From assembly GCA_963784195.1 (NCBI GenBank), contig CAWARA010000022.1, positions 99,527-163,526 on the forward strand: a stretch of DNA of 64,000 nt, in the 5' to 3' direction. This DNA comes from CAVQAH01 sp963784195. GTDB lineage: Bacteria; Acidobacteriota; Vicinamibacteria; Vicinamibacterales; 2-12-FULL-66-21. Below the pieces are notes generated by a model, which worked only from the letters and a program-made list of their open reading frames with translations, was not told the origin of the DNA and did no database searches. The translations under genes and the position numbers were made by a program. How positions within the stretch are numbered: position 1 is the stretch's first letter; every line of letters starts with the position of its first letter. Below are positions 7,336-16,861 of this stretch, piece after piece.

Positions 7336-8486
7336 CAATGACGCTCGGAGACCGCCGCTGGCACGAGCGTGTCGAGCAATTCGCCGACGAGCGCGAGGCT
7401 GGACTCGAGATGTTTCGGATCGGACCCGAATCCAATCCTCAGATATCCGTCCATGTCGAAGTGTTCGCCGGCGACGACCAGCACGCCCTTTTCGTCGCGC
7501 AGACGCGTGACGAGCTCCGCCGATCGGATCGGATATTGATAACGGACGAACACGATCGCTCCGGCCTGCGGCGCGATGTGGCTCAGCGACGGCGCGCGCC
7601 GTTCGATCCAGCGCTTCACGATGGGATAGTTGGTGCGGATGATCCCTCGCGTGCGGGCTAGCAGCAGCTGCCGGCGTGCGGGTCGCAACGCGATTGATGC
7701 GAGACGATCGTTGACGGCGCCCGGCGCGATCGACGTGTAGTCGTGAATACCCCACAGCGTGTCGACGGTGGATGCTGGCCCTGCGACCCAGCCGATTCGC
7801 AGGCCCGGCAGCGCGTAGGCCTTCGACAGCCCGCTCGTCACGATCACACGCTCGGCGCGCCCCCACATGGTTGGCGTTTCATCGCCTTCGAGCTCTGCGC
7901 CGCGGTAGATCTCGTCCGACAGAATCCACGCGCCCGTTCGCGACGCGATGCGCGCGATCGCGTCGAGCTCGTCCACCGTCATCGTCGCGCCGGTCGGGTT
8001 GTTGGGATTGCAAATCAGGATGACGCGTGTCTTCGTGGTGACGAGCGACTCGAGCGCCGCGAGGTCCGGCTTCCAGCGTGGGCTGGATCCACTCTCCGGC
8101 ACCAGCGCCCACGGCTTGACCGTCGCGCCGAAGGCCCGAGCCAGTCCGTGGACCTGCATGTAGTTCGGCACCATCATGACCACCTCGTCGCCCGGCTCGA
8201 CGAGGTGCATCAGCGAGATGCAGTTGGCTTCCGATCCGCCATTCGTCACCTGAATGTGATCCGGCGTCGCGCCTGGATACATCGCGGCGATGTGGCTTCG
8301 CAGTTCCGGCGTCCCGTTCGTTTGTGGATAGAGCATGTGAAGACCGAGCACCGACGCACGGTCTTCAGCCGATTCGGCAATCTCTTCGACACGGAGCGGG
8401 TGCACACCACTTTCGGCGACGTTCCAGGCAACCCGGTTCTCCCAGATCGACTGAAATCGCTCGAGCGTAAAAGCGTCGAACTTCAT
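7335..8486 (-). CDS. PLP-dependent aminotransferase, class I/II
   Basis: 383 residues of fold-type I aminotransferase. Motifs: LYPQTNGTPELRSHIAAMYP near residue 55, VTNGGSEANCISLMHLVEPG (cofactor phosphate binding), VILICNPNNPTGATM, WILSDEIYRGAEL (Asp and Tyr contacting PLP) and VTSGLSKAYALPGLRIGW with the Schiff-base Lys in SGLSK. It matches the family that contains aspartate/alanine aminotransferases and capreomycidine-synthase-like enzymes. Substrate is not evident; coupling to homoserine dehydrogenase suggests amino acid metabolism. The stop codon overlaps the downstream start. Confidence 0.88.
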   Translation of the reverse strand: MKFDAFTLERFQSIWENRVAWNVAESGVHPLRVEEIAESAEDRASVLGLHMLYPQTNGTPELRSHIAAMYPGATPDHIQVTNGGSEANCISLMHLVEPGDEVVMMVPNYMQVHGLARAFGATVKPWALVPESGSSPRWKPDLAALESLVTTKTRVILICNPNNPTGATMTVDELDAIARIASRTGAWILSDEIYRGAELEGDETPTMWGRAERVIVTSGLSKAYALPGLRIGWVAGPASTVDTLWGIHDYTSIAPGAVNDRLASIALRPARRQLLLARTRGIIRTNYPIVKRWIERRAPSLSHIAPQAGAIVFVRYQYPIRSAELVTRLRDEKGVLVVAGEHFDMDGYLRIGFGSDPKHLESSLALVGELLDTLVPAAVSERH

Positions 8487-8504
8487 ACTGGCGAGTGTAA
8501 TAGA

Positions 8505-8612
8505 AATCCTGTCCGTGGTTCGTGGATCGTCGCTCGTCGCTCGAATTGCTCGTATCGGCCGTCGCTATGGGCTCTTCGAGCGACGAGCTACGAACCACGA
8601 ACCACGATCACG
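8505..8612. repeat. Dispersed ccacgaac-type inverted repeat
   Basis: Left arm (gtccgtggttcgtgg, then cgtcgctcgtcgctcga) and right arm (tcgagcgacgagctacgaaccacgaac) form a long imperfect hairpin between divergent genes. Related sequence occurs at 1245-1290, 17775-17820 and 36838-36925. Confidence 0.65.
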
Positions 8613-8666
8613 TCTTTTTGTGAGGATCCGGAACTATGATCAGGTGATCAAAGAACGGAGGGGTTC

Positions 8667-9371
8667 GTGAAGAACGCATTCGCCGGTTTGACCGCATTTC
8701 TGATGTTGACGACGACCGTGCTGGCACAGCAGCCACCGGGGCCGCCGCCGCCCTCCGTCGTGACGACAGGCGAAGGCGTCATCAAGCGCGCGCCCGATCG
8801 CGCCTGGGTTACGGTGGCTGCTGAATCTCGGGCAAAAACGCCTCAGGAAGCTCAGCGCGCCAACGCCACGGTCATGAGCGCGGTCATGCAGAAGATCAAG
8901 GGGGCGGGTATTCCGCCGGATGCCGTTCAGACGGCGTCGTTCGACCTGCAGCCGGAGTTCGACTATACGAACAATAAACAGACGCTCCGTGGCTACGTCG
9001 CGCGAAACACGCTGGAGGTCAGGGTCGACGACCTGCCGAAGCTGGGCGACGTGATCGACATCACGATTGGCGCCGGCGTCACGAATGTCAGCGGCGTGCG
9101 GTTCGACCTCAAGGACCGTGCGGCCGCGGAGCGCGAGGCGCTGAAAATGGCGGTTGCCGACGCCCGTGAGCGCGCTGACGCCGCAGCAGCGGGAGCCGGC
9201 ATGAAAGTCGAGCGCGTGCTGAAGATCGAGGAACAGCGCAGCATCGGCGGCGGGCCGCGACCCATGATGATGACGATGGCCACCGCCGCCCAGGAAGCGC
9301 GCACCACACCGGTATCACCAGGCGAGATTGAGATTCGCTCGATCGTGACGCTGACGACTGCTGTTCGGTAG
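8667..9371 (+). CDS. SIMPL domain (DUF541) exported protein
   Basis: 234 residues with a signal peptide (MKNAFAGLTAFLMLTTTVLA, cleavage near AQQ). The mature part has the DUF541/SIMPL pattern: VVTTGEGVIKRAPDRAWVTV, AESRAKTPQEAQRANA, then GYVARNTLEVRV with VTNVSGVRFDL and the helix EREALKMAVADARERADAAA. Proteins of this family are periplasmic or outer-membrane associated (for example YggE); their role, often tied to oxidative stress, is uncertain. The GTG start at 8667 is supported by a strong ribosome site (ggagggg) 4-5 bases upstream; a TATGAT box lies at 8634-8639. Confidence 0.88.
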   Translation: MKNAFAGLTAFLMLTTTVLAQQPPGPPPPSVVTTGEGVIKRAPDRAWVTVAAESRAKTPQEAQRANATVMSAVMQKIKGAGIPPDAVQTASFDLQPEFDYTNNKQTLRGYVARNTLEVRVDDLPKLGDVIDITIGAGVTNVSGVRFDLKDRAAAEREALKMAVADARERADAAAAGAGMKVERVLKIEEQRSIGGGPRPMMMTMATAAQEARTTPVSPGEIEIRSIVTLTTAVR

Positions 9372-9428
9372 CAGCGCGGAGCTTCAGCTCCGCGTCAGCG
9401 ACGCGGGACTGAAGTCCCGCGCTGCTGG
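9372..9428. terminator. Double hairpin between convergent genes (repeat C)
   Basis: Two adjacent palindromes, cgcggagcttcagctccgcg and gcgggactgaagtcccgc, lie inside matching outer arms (agcagcgcgg / ccgcgctgct). A related element (gacgcggctctaaagagccgcgctgctgg) is at 17748-17776. It probably acts as a bidirectional terminator, although there is no T-run. Confidence 0.6.
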
Positions 9429-9429
9429 A

Positions 9430-10878
9430 TCATTCTTTCACAATCACTCCCTCGACCGGCTCATCGTCGAAGAGGCCGATGATCTCGGGCGATCCGATCG
9501 CCCGGGCGGTGTGATCGATCGTGTCGAGCTCGGGTAGCTCCTCCGGCGCTGTAATACCCTTGTCCTTGAGCCGCCGCGCGGTGACGAGCACCCGGCTCTC
9601 CAGCGAGCCGACCGCACGGTTGTAGGCGTCGACCGAGCGCATCAGCCCGCGTGCGACCTCTTCGAAGTGCATCGCCATCACGCGGATGCGATCGTAGAGC
9701 TGCCGGCCGAGGTCGCTGATTTCCTGCGCGTTCTTCGCGACGTTCTCCTGCTGCCAGCCGTACGCCACTGCGCGCAGGAGCGCCATGAGCGTCAATGGGC
9801 TCGCGAGCATGACGCCGCGCGCCAGGCTGAACTCGAGCAGCGCGGGGTCGCGCTGCATGGCGACGCTGAGCAGCGTCTCTCCCGGGACGAACATGATCAC
9901 GAGGTCTGGCGCCGGCTGAAAGTGTTGCCAGTAGGTCTTGTTTCCGAGCCGGACGATGTGATCGCGGACCTGACGAGCGTGGTCCTTCAGCCGCGCGTCA
10001 CGCTGGACCTCGTCCTCGGTTTCCATCGCGTCGAGATAGGCAGACGACGGGACCTTCGCGTCCACGACCACGTTCTTGCCGCCGGGAAGCCGGACGATCA
10101 TGTCCGGGGTCAGCCGGACGCCGTCAACCGTGGCGAATTCCTTCAGGTCGAAATCGCAGTACTCGACCATGCCGGCGGCTTCGACGACCCGGCGCAGCTG
10201 CAGTTCGCCCCACTGCCCGCGGACGTTTGGCGAGCGCAAGGCTTGCACGAGCCGCCCCGTTTCCATCTGAAGCGATTGCTGGGCCTGAAGCAGGGAGCGC
10301 AACTGCTCAGTTACGGCGGATTGAGTGCCGACGCGGTTCTGCTCGACGAGTTGCAGCGTCCCGTCAACCTTGGAGAGCGACTCCTTGATCGGCTGAACGA
10401 GCTCCTCGATCGATTTCTGACGGACATCGAGATCCGTCCGCGCCGACTGCTGAAACTCCGCCAGCGATGCGCGCGCGAGCTCGATGAACGACTGGTTGTT
10501 GTGGCGAAGCGCCTCGGACGAGAGGGCGGTGAATGTGTCGCGAAGCTTGACTTCGGCGTCACGGAGGAGCTCGAGCTTGGACTCGCTCGCCTTGCGTTCG
10601 GCATCCAGCTCCGCCTGGATCCGAACCCCCTCCTCCCGGGCCGCCGCAAGTTCGCCCTGCAGCCGGGCTAGCGCCAGTTCGCGGCTGGCGAGCTGCGTGT
10701 GCAGTTCCGCCGCCCGCCGTGATGCCTCGTCAGCCCGCGCCGCCCCAGAGGCGGCGTCTTGCCCGAGCTGAACTCGAAGCATGGCAACCGCCCGATCCTC
10801 CCGGGCGCGCAGGATGAGCCAGAGTGCCACCCCGGCAATCAGGGCAAGGAGGCACACGAATACCAGGGTCAAGTCCAC
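9430..10878 (-). CDS. rmuC: DNA recombination protein RmuC
   Basis: 482 residues. A single N-terminal membrane segment (LTLVFVCLLALIAGVALWLI) is followed by a long coiled coil (about 30-210; repeated A/E/L/R heptads such as ELHTQLASRELALARLQGEL). The conserved RmuC nuclease-like core then starts at LRSPNVRGQWGELQLRRVVE, with MVRLPGGKNVVVDAKVPSSA (the DAK motif of the PD-(D/E)XK-like fold) and FVPGETLLSVAMQRDPALLE. RmuC limits inversions and rearrangements at short inverted repeats, which are plentiful here. It is convergent with the SIMPL gene. Confidence 0.93.
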   Translation of the reverse strand: MDLTLVFVCLLALIAGVALWLILRAREDRAVAMLRVQLGQDAASGAARADEASRRAAELHTQLASRELALARLQGELAAAREEGVRIQAELDAERKASESKLELLRDAEVKLRDTFTALSSEALRHNNQSFIELARASLAEFQQSARTDLDVRQKSIEELVQPIKESLSKVDGTLQLVEQNRVGTQSAVTEQLRSLLQAQQSLQMETGRLVQALRSPNVRGQWGELQLRRVVEAAGMVEYCDFDLKEFATVDGVRLTPDMIVRLPGGKNVVVDAKVPSSAYLDAMETEDEVQRDARLKDHARQVRDHIVRLGNKTYWQHFQPAPDLVIMFVPGETLLSVAMQRDPALLEFSLARGVMLASPLTLMALLRAVAYGWQQENVAKNAQEISDLGRQLYDRIRVMAMHFEEVARGLMRSVDAYNRAVGSLESRVLVTARRLKDKGITAPEELPELDTIDHTARAIGSPEIIGLFDDEPVEGVIVKE

Positions 10879-10933
10879 GCTAGACGAAGTTTAAACGAAA
10901 GGCTTGTCAGGGGAGGTCACACGGTGCGAATAG

Positions 10934-10962
10934 TTGATCCCACCCACCGTAAAGACTAAAAT
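10934..10962 (+). promoter_or_regulatory. Promoter of the suf operon
   Basis: TTGATC (10934-10939), a 17-base spacer and TAAAAT (10957-10962) form a good sigma-70-type promoter. Transcription should begin near 10969, ahead of sufA. Confidence 0.65.
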
Positions 10963-10986
10963 AGGACTGTTCTGGTCGTAGTTTTG
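10956..10986 (+). promoter_or_regulatory. Imperfect palindrome over the suf -10 box, candidate Rrf2/SufR operator
   Basis: ctaaaataggac (10956-10967) and gtcgtagttttg (10975-10986) are inverted copies matching at 9 of 12 positions, separated by 7 bases. The palindrome covers the -10 box and the expected start site, where a repressor would block RNA polymerase. The operon encodes its own Rrf2 regulator at 17259. Confidence 0.45.
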
Positions 10987-11025
10987 CCCGTGACAGAGCA
11001 ACGACCTTCGAGTTCGGGCCCAAAA

Positions 11026-11352
11026 ATGCTGGAAATCACCGAAAACGCCGCAAAGCTGATCAGGAAAATGACCGTGAAAAACGGCTTTCCTGAGGGGGGT
11101 CTGCGCATCGGCATCAAGGCCGGCGGCTGTTCCGGGTTGAGCTATACGTTCGCCTGGGAAGCCACGCCGCGCGAGGGCGATCTGGTGTTCAGCGGTCCCG
11201 AAGATTCAAAAGTGTTCATCGATCCGAAGAGCCATCGCTTCCTGGACGGCACCACGCTCGACTACGACACCAGCCTGGTCAGCAAGGGCTTTGTGTTCAG
11301 CAATCCGCATGCGAAGAGCACGTGCGGCTGCGGGACGTCATTTTCTGTTTAA
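11026..11352 (+). CDS. sufA: Iron-sulfur cluster carrier SufA/ErpA (A-type)
   Basis: About 108 residues from MLEITENAAKLIRKM, which aligns with the usual A-type protein start. Upstream in-frame TTG (10984) and GTG (10990) codons would add about 12-14 unconserved residues. The three cluster-ligating cysteines are visible: AGGCSGLSY and the C-terminal STCGCGTSF. A-type carriers receive a cluster from the SufBCD scaffold and pass it to apo-proteins. It is the first gene after the promoter, with sufB about 160 bp downstream. Confidence 0.9.
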   Translation: MLEITENAAKLIRKMTVKNGFPEGGLRIGIKAGGCSGLSYTFAWEATPREGDLVFSGPEDSKVFIDPKSHRFLDGTTLDYDTSLVSKGFVFSNPHAKSTCGCGTSFSV

Positions 11353-11515
11353 GCTCGCGGCGGCCCATTGGGCCGCCGCTGGTTACAAGCGCTACCATGC
11401 GGTGGCAATCGGGCTTCTGGTGCGGCTGCCAATTGCGGCACGCGAATCGGCTCTCGGGTAGGCGAATGGGGGCTCTCGGTAGCCGTTACCGCGGCCAATG
11501 CTGGAAGTATTTGCC

Positions 11516-12961
11516 ATGTCAACATCAACTGAGACCATCGAACAGCTCGCCACGCGCGAGTACAAATACGGCTTCTACACCGACGTCGAGACCGACACGA
11601 TCCCGAAGGGTCTCAACGAAGACGTGATCCGGATGATTTCCGAGAAGAAGCAGGAGCCCGAGTGGCTGCTCGAATGGCGCCTGAAAGCCTATCGGCTCTG
11701 GTTGACGATGAAGGAGCCGACCTGGCAGAACGTCAAGTACGACCCGATCAACTATCAGGACATCGTCTATTACTCCGCGCCGAAGAAAAAGCCGGTGTTG
11801 AACAGCCTGGACGAAGTCGATCCTGAGGTCCGCAAGACGTTCGACAAGCTCGGCATCCCGATCGAAGAACAGAAGATGCTCAGCGGCGTCGCGGTCGACG
11901 CGGTATTCGACAGCGTCTCTGTGGCGACGACCTTCCGCGAGAAGCTCAAGTCGTACGGCGTGATCTTCATGTCGTTCTCCGAGGCCGTGCGCGAGCATCC
12001 CGAGCTCGTGAAGAAGTATCTCGGCTCGGTCGTGCCCTACACCGACAACTTCTTCGCGACCTTGAACTCGGCTGTGTTCAGCGACGGCTCGTTCGTCTAC
12101 GTTCCCAAGGGCGTCCGTTGCCCCATGGAGCTGTCGACGTATTTCCGGATCAACGCCAAGGATACCGGGCAGTTCGAGCGGACGCTGATCGTCGCTGAAG
12201 AAGGCGCCTACGTCAGCTACCTCGAAGGCTGCACGGCGCCGATGCGCGACGAAAACCAGCTCCACGCCGCCGTCGTCGAGCTCGTCGCGCTCGACAACGC
12301 GACGATCAAGTACTCGACGATTCAGAACTGGTACCCAGGCGACAAGGACGGCAAGGGCGGGATCTACAACTTCGTGACGAAGCGCGGCCTGTGCGCCGGC
12401 CGCGGCTCGAAGATTACCTGGACCCAGGTCGAGACCGGCTCCGCGATCACCTGGAAGTACCCTGGCTGCATCCTGCAGGGAGACAACTCGATCGGCGAGT
12501 TCTACTCGGTTGCCACGACGAACAACTGGCAGCAGGCGGACACCGGGACGAAGATGATCCACCTCGGGAAGAACACCCGCAGCACGATCGTCTCGAAGGG
12601 AATCTCTGCTGGGCACGGTCAGAACACGTACCGCGGCCTGGTCAAGATCGGGAAGAACGCCAAGCACGCGCGCAACTACTCGCAGTGCGACTCGCTGCTC
12701 ATCGGCGACAAGTGCGGCGCGCACACGTTCCCGTATCTGGAGATCAAGAACACCTCCGCTCGCGTGGAGCACGAAGCCTCGACGTCGAAGATCGGCGAGG
12801 ACCAGATCTTCTACTGCCGGCAGCGCGGTCTGGCGACCGAGGACGCCGTCAACATGATCGTCAGCGGTTTCTGCAAGGAAGTGTTCCGCGAGCTGCCGAT
12901 GGAGTTTGCCGTCGAAGCGCAGAAGTTGCTGAGTGTGTCGCTCGAAGGCTCAGTCGGATAG
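11516..12961 (+). CDS. sufB: Fe-S cluster scaffold subunit SufB
   Basis: About 481 residues from ATG 11516 (MSTSTETIEQLATREYKYGF); the upstream ATG at 11498 adds only six residues. SufB signatures: KQEPEWLLEWRLKAYRLW, VPYTDNFFATLNSAVFSDGS, YVPKGVRCPMELSTYFRIN, YLEGCTAPMRDENQLHAAVV, the IFYCRQRG region near the C-terminus (DQIFYCRQRGLATEDA) and the beta-helix core between them. SufB forms the SufBC2D complex on which clusters are assembled. Length is typical. Confidence 0.97.
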   Translation: MSTSTETIEQLATREYKYGFYTDVETDTIPKGLNEDVIRMISEKKQEPEWLLEWRLKAYRLWLTMKEPTWQNVKYDPINYQDIVYYSAPKKKPVLNSLDEVDPEVRKTFDKLGIPIEEQKMLSGVAVDAVFDSVSVATTFREKLKSYGVIFMSFSEAVREHPELVKKYLGSVVPYTDNFFATLNSAVFSDGSFVYVPKGVRCPMELSTYFRINAKDTGQFERTLIVAEEGAYVSYLEGCTAPMRDENQLHAAVVELVALDNATIKYSTIQNWYPGDKDGKGGIYNFVTKRGLCAGRGSKITWTQVETGSAITWKYPGCILQGDNSIGEFYSVATTNNWQQADTGTKMIHLGKNTRSTIVSKGISAGHGQNTYRGLVKIGKNAKHARNYSQCDSLLIGDKCGAHTFPYLEIKNTSARVEHEASTSKIGEDQIFYCRQRGLATEDAVNMIVSGFCKEVFRELPMEFAVEAQKLLSVSLEGSVG

Positions 12962-12985
12962 CGTCATCAAAGAAGATAAACAGAA

Positions 12986-13747
12986 ATGCTTGAAATCAAG
13001 AATCTGCAAGTGCGTGTCGCCGATCAGCTGATCCTCAAGGGGATCGATCTGAAGGTCAACGCCGGCGAAGTGCACGCGATCATGGGGCCGAACGGATCCG
13101 GAAAGAGCACGCTCGCGCGCGTCCTCTCGGGACACCCCGAATACGATGCGACTACCGGCGAAGTGCTCTACGAGGGACGCGATCTCCTGGACATGGATCC
13201 CGACGAGCGCGCCCGCGACGGCGTGTTCATGGCGTTTCAGTATCCGGTCGAGATCGCCGGCGTGAACAACGCGTATTTTCTGAAGGCTGCGCTCAACGCC
13301 AAACGCAAGCATCAGGGGCTCGAAGAGCTGGACGCGATGGAATTCATGCAGCTGATCAAGGAGAAGGCAAAGCTGCTCGACATCGACCAGAACATGCTGA
13401 GCCGCGCCGTCAACGAGGGCTTCTCGGGCGGCGAGAAGAAGCGGAACGAGATCTTCCAGATGACGCTGCTCGAACCAAAGCTGGCGATTCTCGACGAGAC
13501 CGACTCCGGCCTCGACATCGACGCGCTGAAGACGGTGGCCACCGGCGTCAACGCCATGCGCACGCCCGAGCGCGCGTTCATCGTCGTCACTCACTACCAG
13601 CGGCTCCTCGACTACATCGTTCCCGACTTCGTGCACGTGCTCAGCCAGGGGCGGATCGTCAAGTCCGGCGGCAAGGAGCTGGCGCTCGAGCTCGAGCGCA
13701 AGGGTTACGGATGGCTTGAGGCCGCCGCGGAGCCGGTCAAGGCTTAG
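12986..13747 (+). CDS. sufC: SufC, ATPase of the Fe-S assembly complex
   Basis: 253 residues of ABC ATPase. Walker A GPNGSGKST near residue 34, Q-loop AFQYPVEIAGVNN, the SufC-type signature GFSGGEKKRNEIFQM, Walker B KLAILDETDSGLDID and switch His in VVTHYQRLLDYI. The ETDSGLD sequence after Walker B is diagnostic of SufC. It drives conformational change in SufB-SufD. It starts 24 bp after sufB. Confidence 0.97.
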   Translation: MLEIKNLQVRVADQLILKGIDLKVNAGEVHAIMGPNGSGKSTLARVLSGHPEYDATTGEVLYEGRDLLDMDPDERARDGVFMAFQYPVEIAGVNNAYFLKAALNAKRKHQGLEELDAMEFMQLIKEKAKLLDIDQNMLSRAVNEGFSGGEKKRNEIFQMTLLEPKLAILDETDSGLDIDALKTVATGVNAMRTPERAFIVVTHYQRLLDYIVPDFVHVLSQGRIVKSGGKELALELERKGYGWLEAAAEPVKA

Positions 13748-13833
13748 GCATCTGGAAATGGGCGATGGGCAATCGGAAATCGGGTAAATCGGCAAACGGG
13801 CAACGGATAGCGGAACGGAACATTAGCGGAATC

Positions 13834-15169
13834 ATGACGCAGCTAGCGGACAAGCTTCAGCCGTGGATTACAGCAGATCGAGGAACGCCCGCAGGGTGGG
13901 CCGCGGTGGCTCCAGGAGCTCAGGGATCGCGGCGCCGCGCGTTTTTCGGCGCTCGGCTTCCCGACAACGCGCGACGAAGAGTGGCGCTTCACGAGCGTGG
14001 CCGCGATCGCGTCGACGGAGTTCCGGCTCGCAGCGCAAGGACGGCCGACAGCCGCGGAGTTGGAGGGATTCGTCTATACGGACGCCGCGACCCGGCTGGT
14101 GATCGTCGACGGTCACTTTTCTCCTGAGCTGTCGCGAACCAGCGGTTTGCCGGCAGGCGCGCGTTTCGGGTCGCTGGCATCGGCGATCGTCGAGGAAGGG
14201 GACGCTGTCGCACGATTCCTGGGACAGCTCGCCGAGTTCGGATCGAGAGGGTTTTCCGCGCTGAACACGGCGTTCTTGAACGACGGCGCGTTCGTCAAAA
14301 TTCCGGATGGCGTGGTGCTGGACGTCCCGCTTCAGGTCGTGTTCGTCTCCACCGGCAGCCCGTCATCTATGTCGGCTCCGCGCATGTCGCATCCGCGGCT
14401 GCTCCTGATTGCCGGCGAGCGCAGCCAGTCACGGGTGATCGAGACGTACGTCGGCGTCGGCGACAGCGCGTATTTCACGAATGCCGTCACTGAAGTCGTG
14501 CTCGGCGAAAACGCCGTCGTCGATCACTACAAGGTTCAGGAAGAGGGCTCGCGGGCGTTCCACGTTGCCAGCATGCACGTGCACGCCGCCCGGAGCGCGA
14601 CCTTTTCATCGCACTCGTTCACGCTTGGCGCAAAGCTGACGCGGAACGACGTGTTCGCAGTTCTCGACGGTGAGGGCGCGGAGTGCACGTTGAATGGCTT
14701 GTACCTGGCGGACGGCGATCGCGTCGTGGACAATCACACCACGATCGATCACGCCAAGGCGCATTGCCCGAGTCACGAAATCTATAAAGGCATCCTTGGC
14801 GGGAAGGCCCGCGCCGTGTTCAACGGGAAGATCATCGTTCGCCAGGATGCGCAGAAAACCGACGCCAAGCAGACGAACCGCGCGCTGCTGCTGACCGACG
14901 ACGCCGTCATCAACACGAAGCCGCAGCTCGAGATCTTTGCGGACGACGTGAAGTGCACGCATGGTGCGGCGATCGGGCAGCTCGACGAGGATGCGCTCTT
15001 CTACCTTCAGGCCAGGGGCCTCACGTTCTTCGAGGCGCGAGACCTCCTGATCCATGCGTTTGCCGGCGAGATTCTCGACCGCGTGCAGGTCGAGCCACTG
15101 AAGCAGGCGCTCGAGTCCGAGCTCTACGCTCAGCTCGCTCGCGACCTGGCGGAACTGGACGCGGCATGA
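13834..15169 (+). CDS. sufD: Fe-S assembly protein SufD (one frameshift near 13870)
   Basis: The coherent protein starts at ATG 13834 (MTQLADKLQPWIT) and moves to the next frame around 13865-13880, where EERPQGGPRWLQELRDRGAA, FSALGFPTTRDEEWRFTSVA continues the SufD N-terminal domain. The beta-helix core follows (FSALNTAFLNDGAFVKIPDG), then CTLNGLYLADGDRVVDNHT, HEIYKGILGGKARAVFNGKI, KPQLEIFADDVKCTHGAAIG and ALFYLQARGL. All are classic SufD motifs including the KCTHG near the C-terminus. One extra base explains the break. If read as is, the product from a later internal start would lack the first ~55 residues. The stop overlaps the sufS ATG (ATGA). Confidence 0.9.
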
Positions 15170-16413
15170 CGATTGTGGCTGCCGGCGCTCGCCGCGAGTT
15201 CGACGTCAGCCAGATCCGCGCCGACTTTCCGATTCTGCGGCGTAAGGTGCGCGGGTGCCCGCTCGTCTACCTGGACAACGCCGCAACCACGCAGAAGCCT
15301 CAGGCTGTTCTCGACGCCCTGTCCGCGTACTACATGGACATGAACGCCAACGTCCATCGCGGCGTTCACGAGTTGAGCGAGGTGGCGACGGAAGCGTACG
15401 AGGGTGCCCGCGAGAAGGTTCGCGCGTTCTTCAACGCACGAAGCGTTCGCGAGATCGTGTTTACGCGAAACGCGACCGAGAGCATCAACCTCGTCGCGCA
15501 GTCGTTCGGGCGAGCGAACGTCGGTCCCGGCGATGAAGTGCTGATCTCCGCGATGGAGCATCACTCGAACATCGTTCCGTGGCAGCTGCTCTGCGAGGCG
15601 ACTGGAGGGCGCCTGCGGGTTGCGCCGATCGACGATCGAGGCGAGCTCATCATCGAAGAGCTCGACAAGGCGATCACCGAGCGCACGCGTCTCGTCGCGG
15701 TCGCGCACATGTCGAACGCCCTCGGAACGGTGAATCCCGTTGACGAGATCGTGCGCATCGCGCACGCGAAAGGTGCGGCCGTCCTGATCGATGGATCGCA
15801 GGCCGCATACCACATGCCGGTGGACGTCCAGGCTCTCGACTGCGACTTCTATGCGGCGACCGGCCACAAGCTTTACGGTCCGACGGGAATAGGCGTGCTG
15901 TACGGCAAGGAACAGCGTCTCGAAGCCATGCCGCCATTTCTCGGAGGCGGCGACATGATCCGGTCGGTGACGTTCGAGCGTTCCACCTGGAACGACTTGC
16001 CGAACAAGTTCGAGGCTGGAACACCCGACATCTCCGGCGCCATTGGGTTGGGCGTTGCACTCGATTACCTGACCGGCGTCGGGTTCGACCAAATCGGGCG
16101 GCACGAAGCGGATCTGCTCGAGTACGGCACCCAGGCGCTGACCGCCATCGACGGCGTGCGGCTGATCGGGACGGCCAGGCGAAAGGCCAGCGTGCTCTCG
16201 TTCGTGATGGAGGGCATTCACCCTCACGACATCGGAACGATCGTCGATCGCGAAGGCGTCGCGATTCGTACGGGTCACCACTGTGCGCAACCGGTCATGG
16301 AGCGTTTCGGCGTTCCGGCGACAGCGCGGGCCTCGGTGGCGATGTACAACACGCGAAGCGAGATCGACACACTGGCAGGCGCGCTCGTCCGCGTTCGCCA
16401 GCTTTTTGGATGA
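15166..16413 (+). CDS. sufS: Cysteine desulfurase SufS (group II)
   Basis: 415 residues starting MTIVAAGARREFDVSQIRAD; the start is set by the ATGA overlap with sufD. The PLP Schiff-base lysine is Lys235 in ATGHKLYGP and the sulfur-accepting cysteine is Cys373 in RTGHHCAQP, the short group II loop. NAATTQKP, NVHRGVHELS, EHHSNIVPWQ and FEAGTPDISGA are family marks. It takes sulfur from cysteine and hands it to the SufU-like partner encoded 3 bp downstream. Confidence 0.97.
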   Translation: MTIVAAGARREFDVSQIRADFPILRRKVRGCPLVYLDNAATTQKPQAVLDALSAYYMDMNANVHRGVHELSEVATEAYEGAREKVRAFFNARSVREIVFTRNATESINLVAQSFGRANVGPGDEVLISAMEHHSNIVPWQLLCEATGGRLRVAPIDDRGELIIEELDKAITERTRLVAVAHMSNALGTVNPVDEIVRIAHAKGAAVLIDGSQAAYHMPVDVQALDCDFYAATGHKLYGPTGIGVLYGKEQRLEAMPPFLGGGDMIRSVTFERSTWNDLPNKFEAGTPDISGAIGLGVALDYLTGVGFDQIGRHEADLLEYGTQALTAIDGVRLIGTARRKASVLSFVMEGIHPHDIGTIVDREGVAIRTGHHCAQPVMERFGVPATARASVAMYNTRSEIDTLAGALVRVRQLFG

Positions 16414-16416
16414 GCT

Positions 16417-16860
16417 ATGGCTGACCTGAGCGATCTTTACCAGGAGGTCATTCTCGACCACAACAGGCGGCCGAGGAATTTTCGCGTGCTCGATCAGCCA
16501 AGCCATCACGCGGAAGGCTACAATCCGCTCTGTGGCGATCGACTGATGCTGTATCTCAAGGTCGATGGCGACGTGGTGACCGAGGTCGGATTCCAGGGAA
16601 GCGGATGCGCCATCTCGCGCGCCTCGGCTTCGCTGATGACCGACGAGGTCAGAGGCAAGCCAGTCGTCGAGGTCCGCGCCCTTTTCGAGCGCTTTCACCG
16701 GATGGTGACGACCGCGCCGGACATCGCGGTCGAGGATCTAGGCAAACTGTCGGTGCTGGCGGGCGTCCGGGAGTTCCCCGTGCGCGTGAAATGCGCCAGC
16801 CTGGCGTGGCACACTTTGAAGGCCGCCCTCGATCGCGACGCGGCGGCCTCGACCGAATGA
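16417..16860 (+). CDS. sufU: SufU-type sulfur transfer protein
   Basis: 147 residues of the IscU/NifU-N fold: LYQEVILDHNRRPRNFRVLD, then ligand cysteines in YNPLCGDRL, GSGCAISRASASLM and VKCASLAWHTL. The spacing between the second and third Cys is the longer SufU type. In SufSU pairs the zinc-bound SufU accepts persulfide from SufS. Position directly after sufS supports this role. The next gene starts 1 bp after its stop. Confidence 0.93.
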   Translation: MADLSDLYQEVILDHNRRPRNFRVLDQPSHHAEGYNPLCGDRLMLYLKVDGDVVTEVGFQGSGCAISRASASLMTDEVRGKPVVEVRALFERFHRMVTTAPDIAVEDLGKLSVLAGVREFPVRVKCASLAWHTLKAALDRDAAASTE

Positions 16861-16861
16861 C

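Noticed and set aside
11525..12772. 415-codon minus-strand open frame opposite sufB
   Set aside because: Its residues show only the Arg/Val/Asp-rich pattern of an antisense frame of a high-GC gene; sufB on the plus strand is certain.
15130..16698. 522-codon minus-strand open frame opposite sufS/sufU
   Set aside because: Shadow of well-conserved genes; no recognisable domain.
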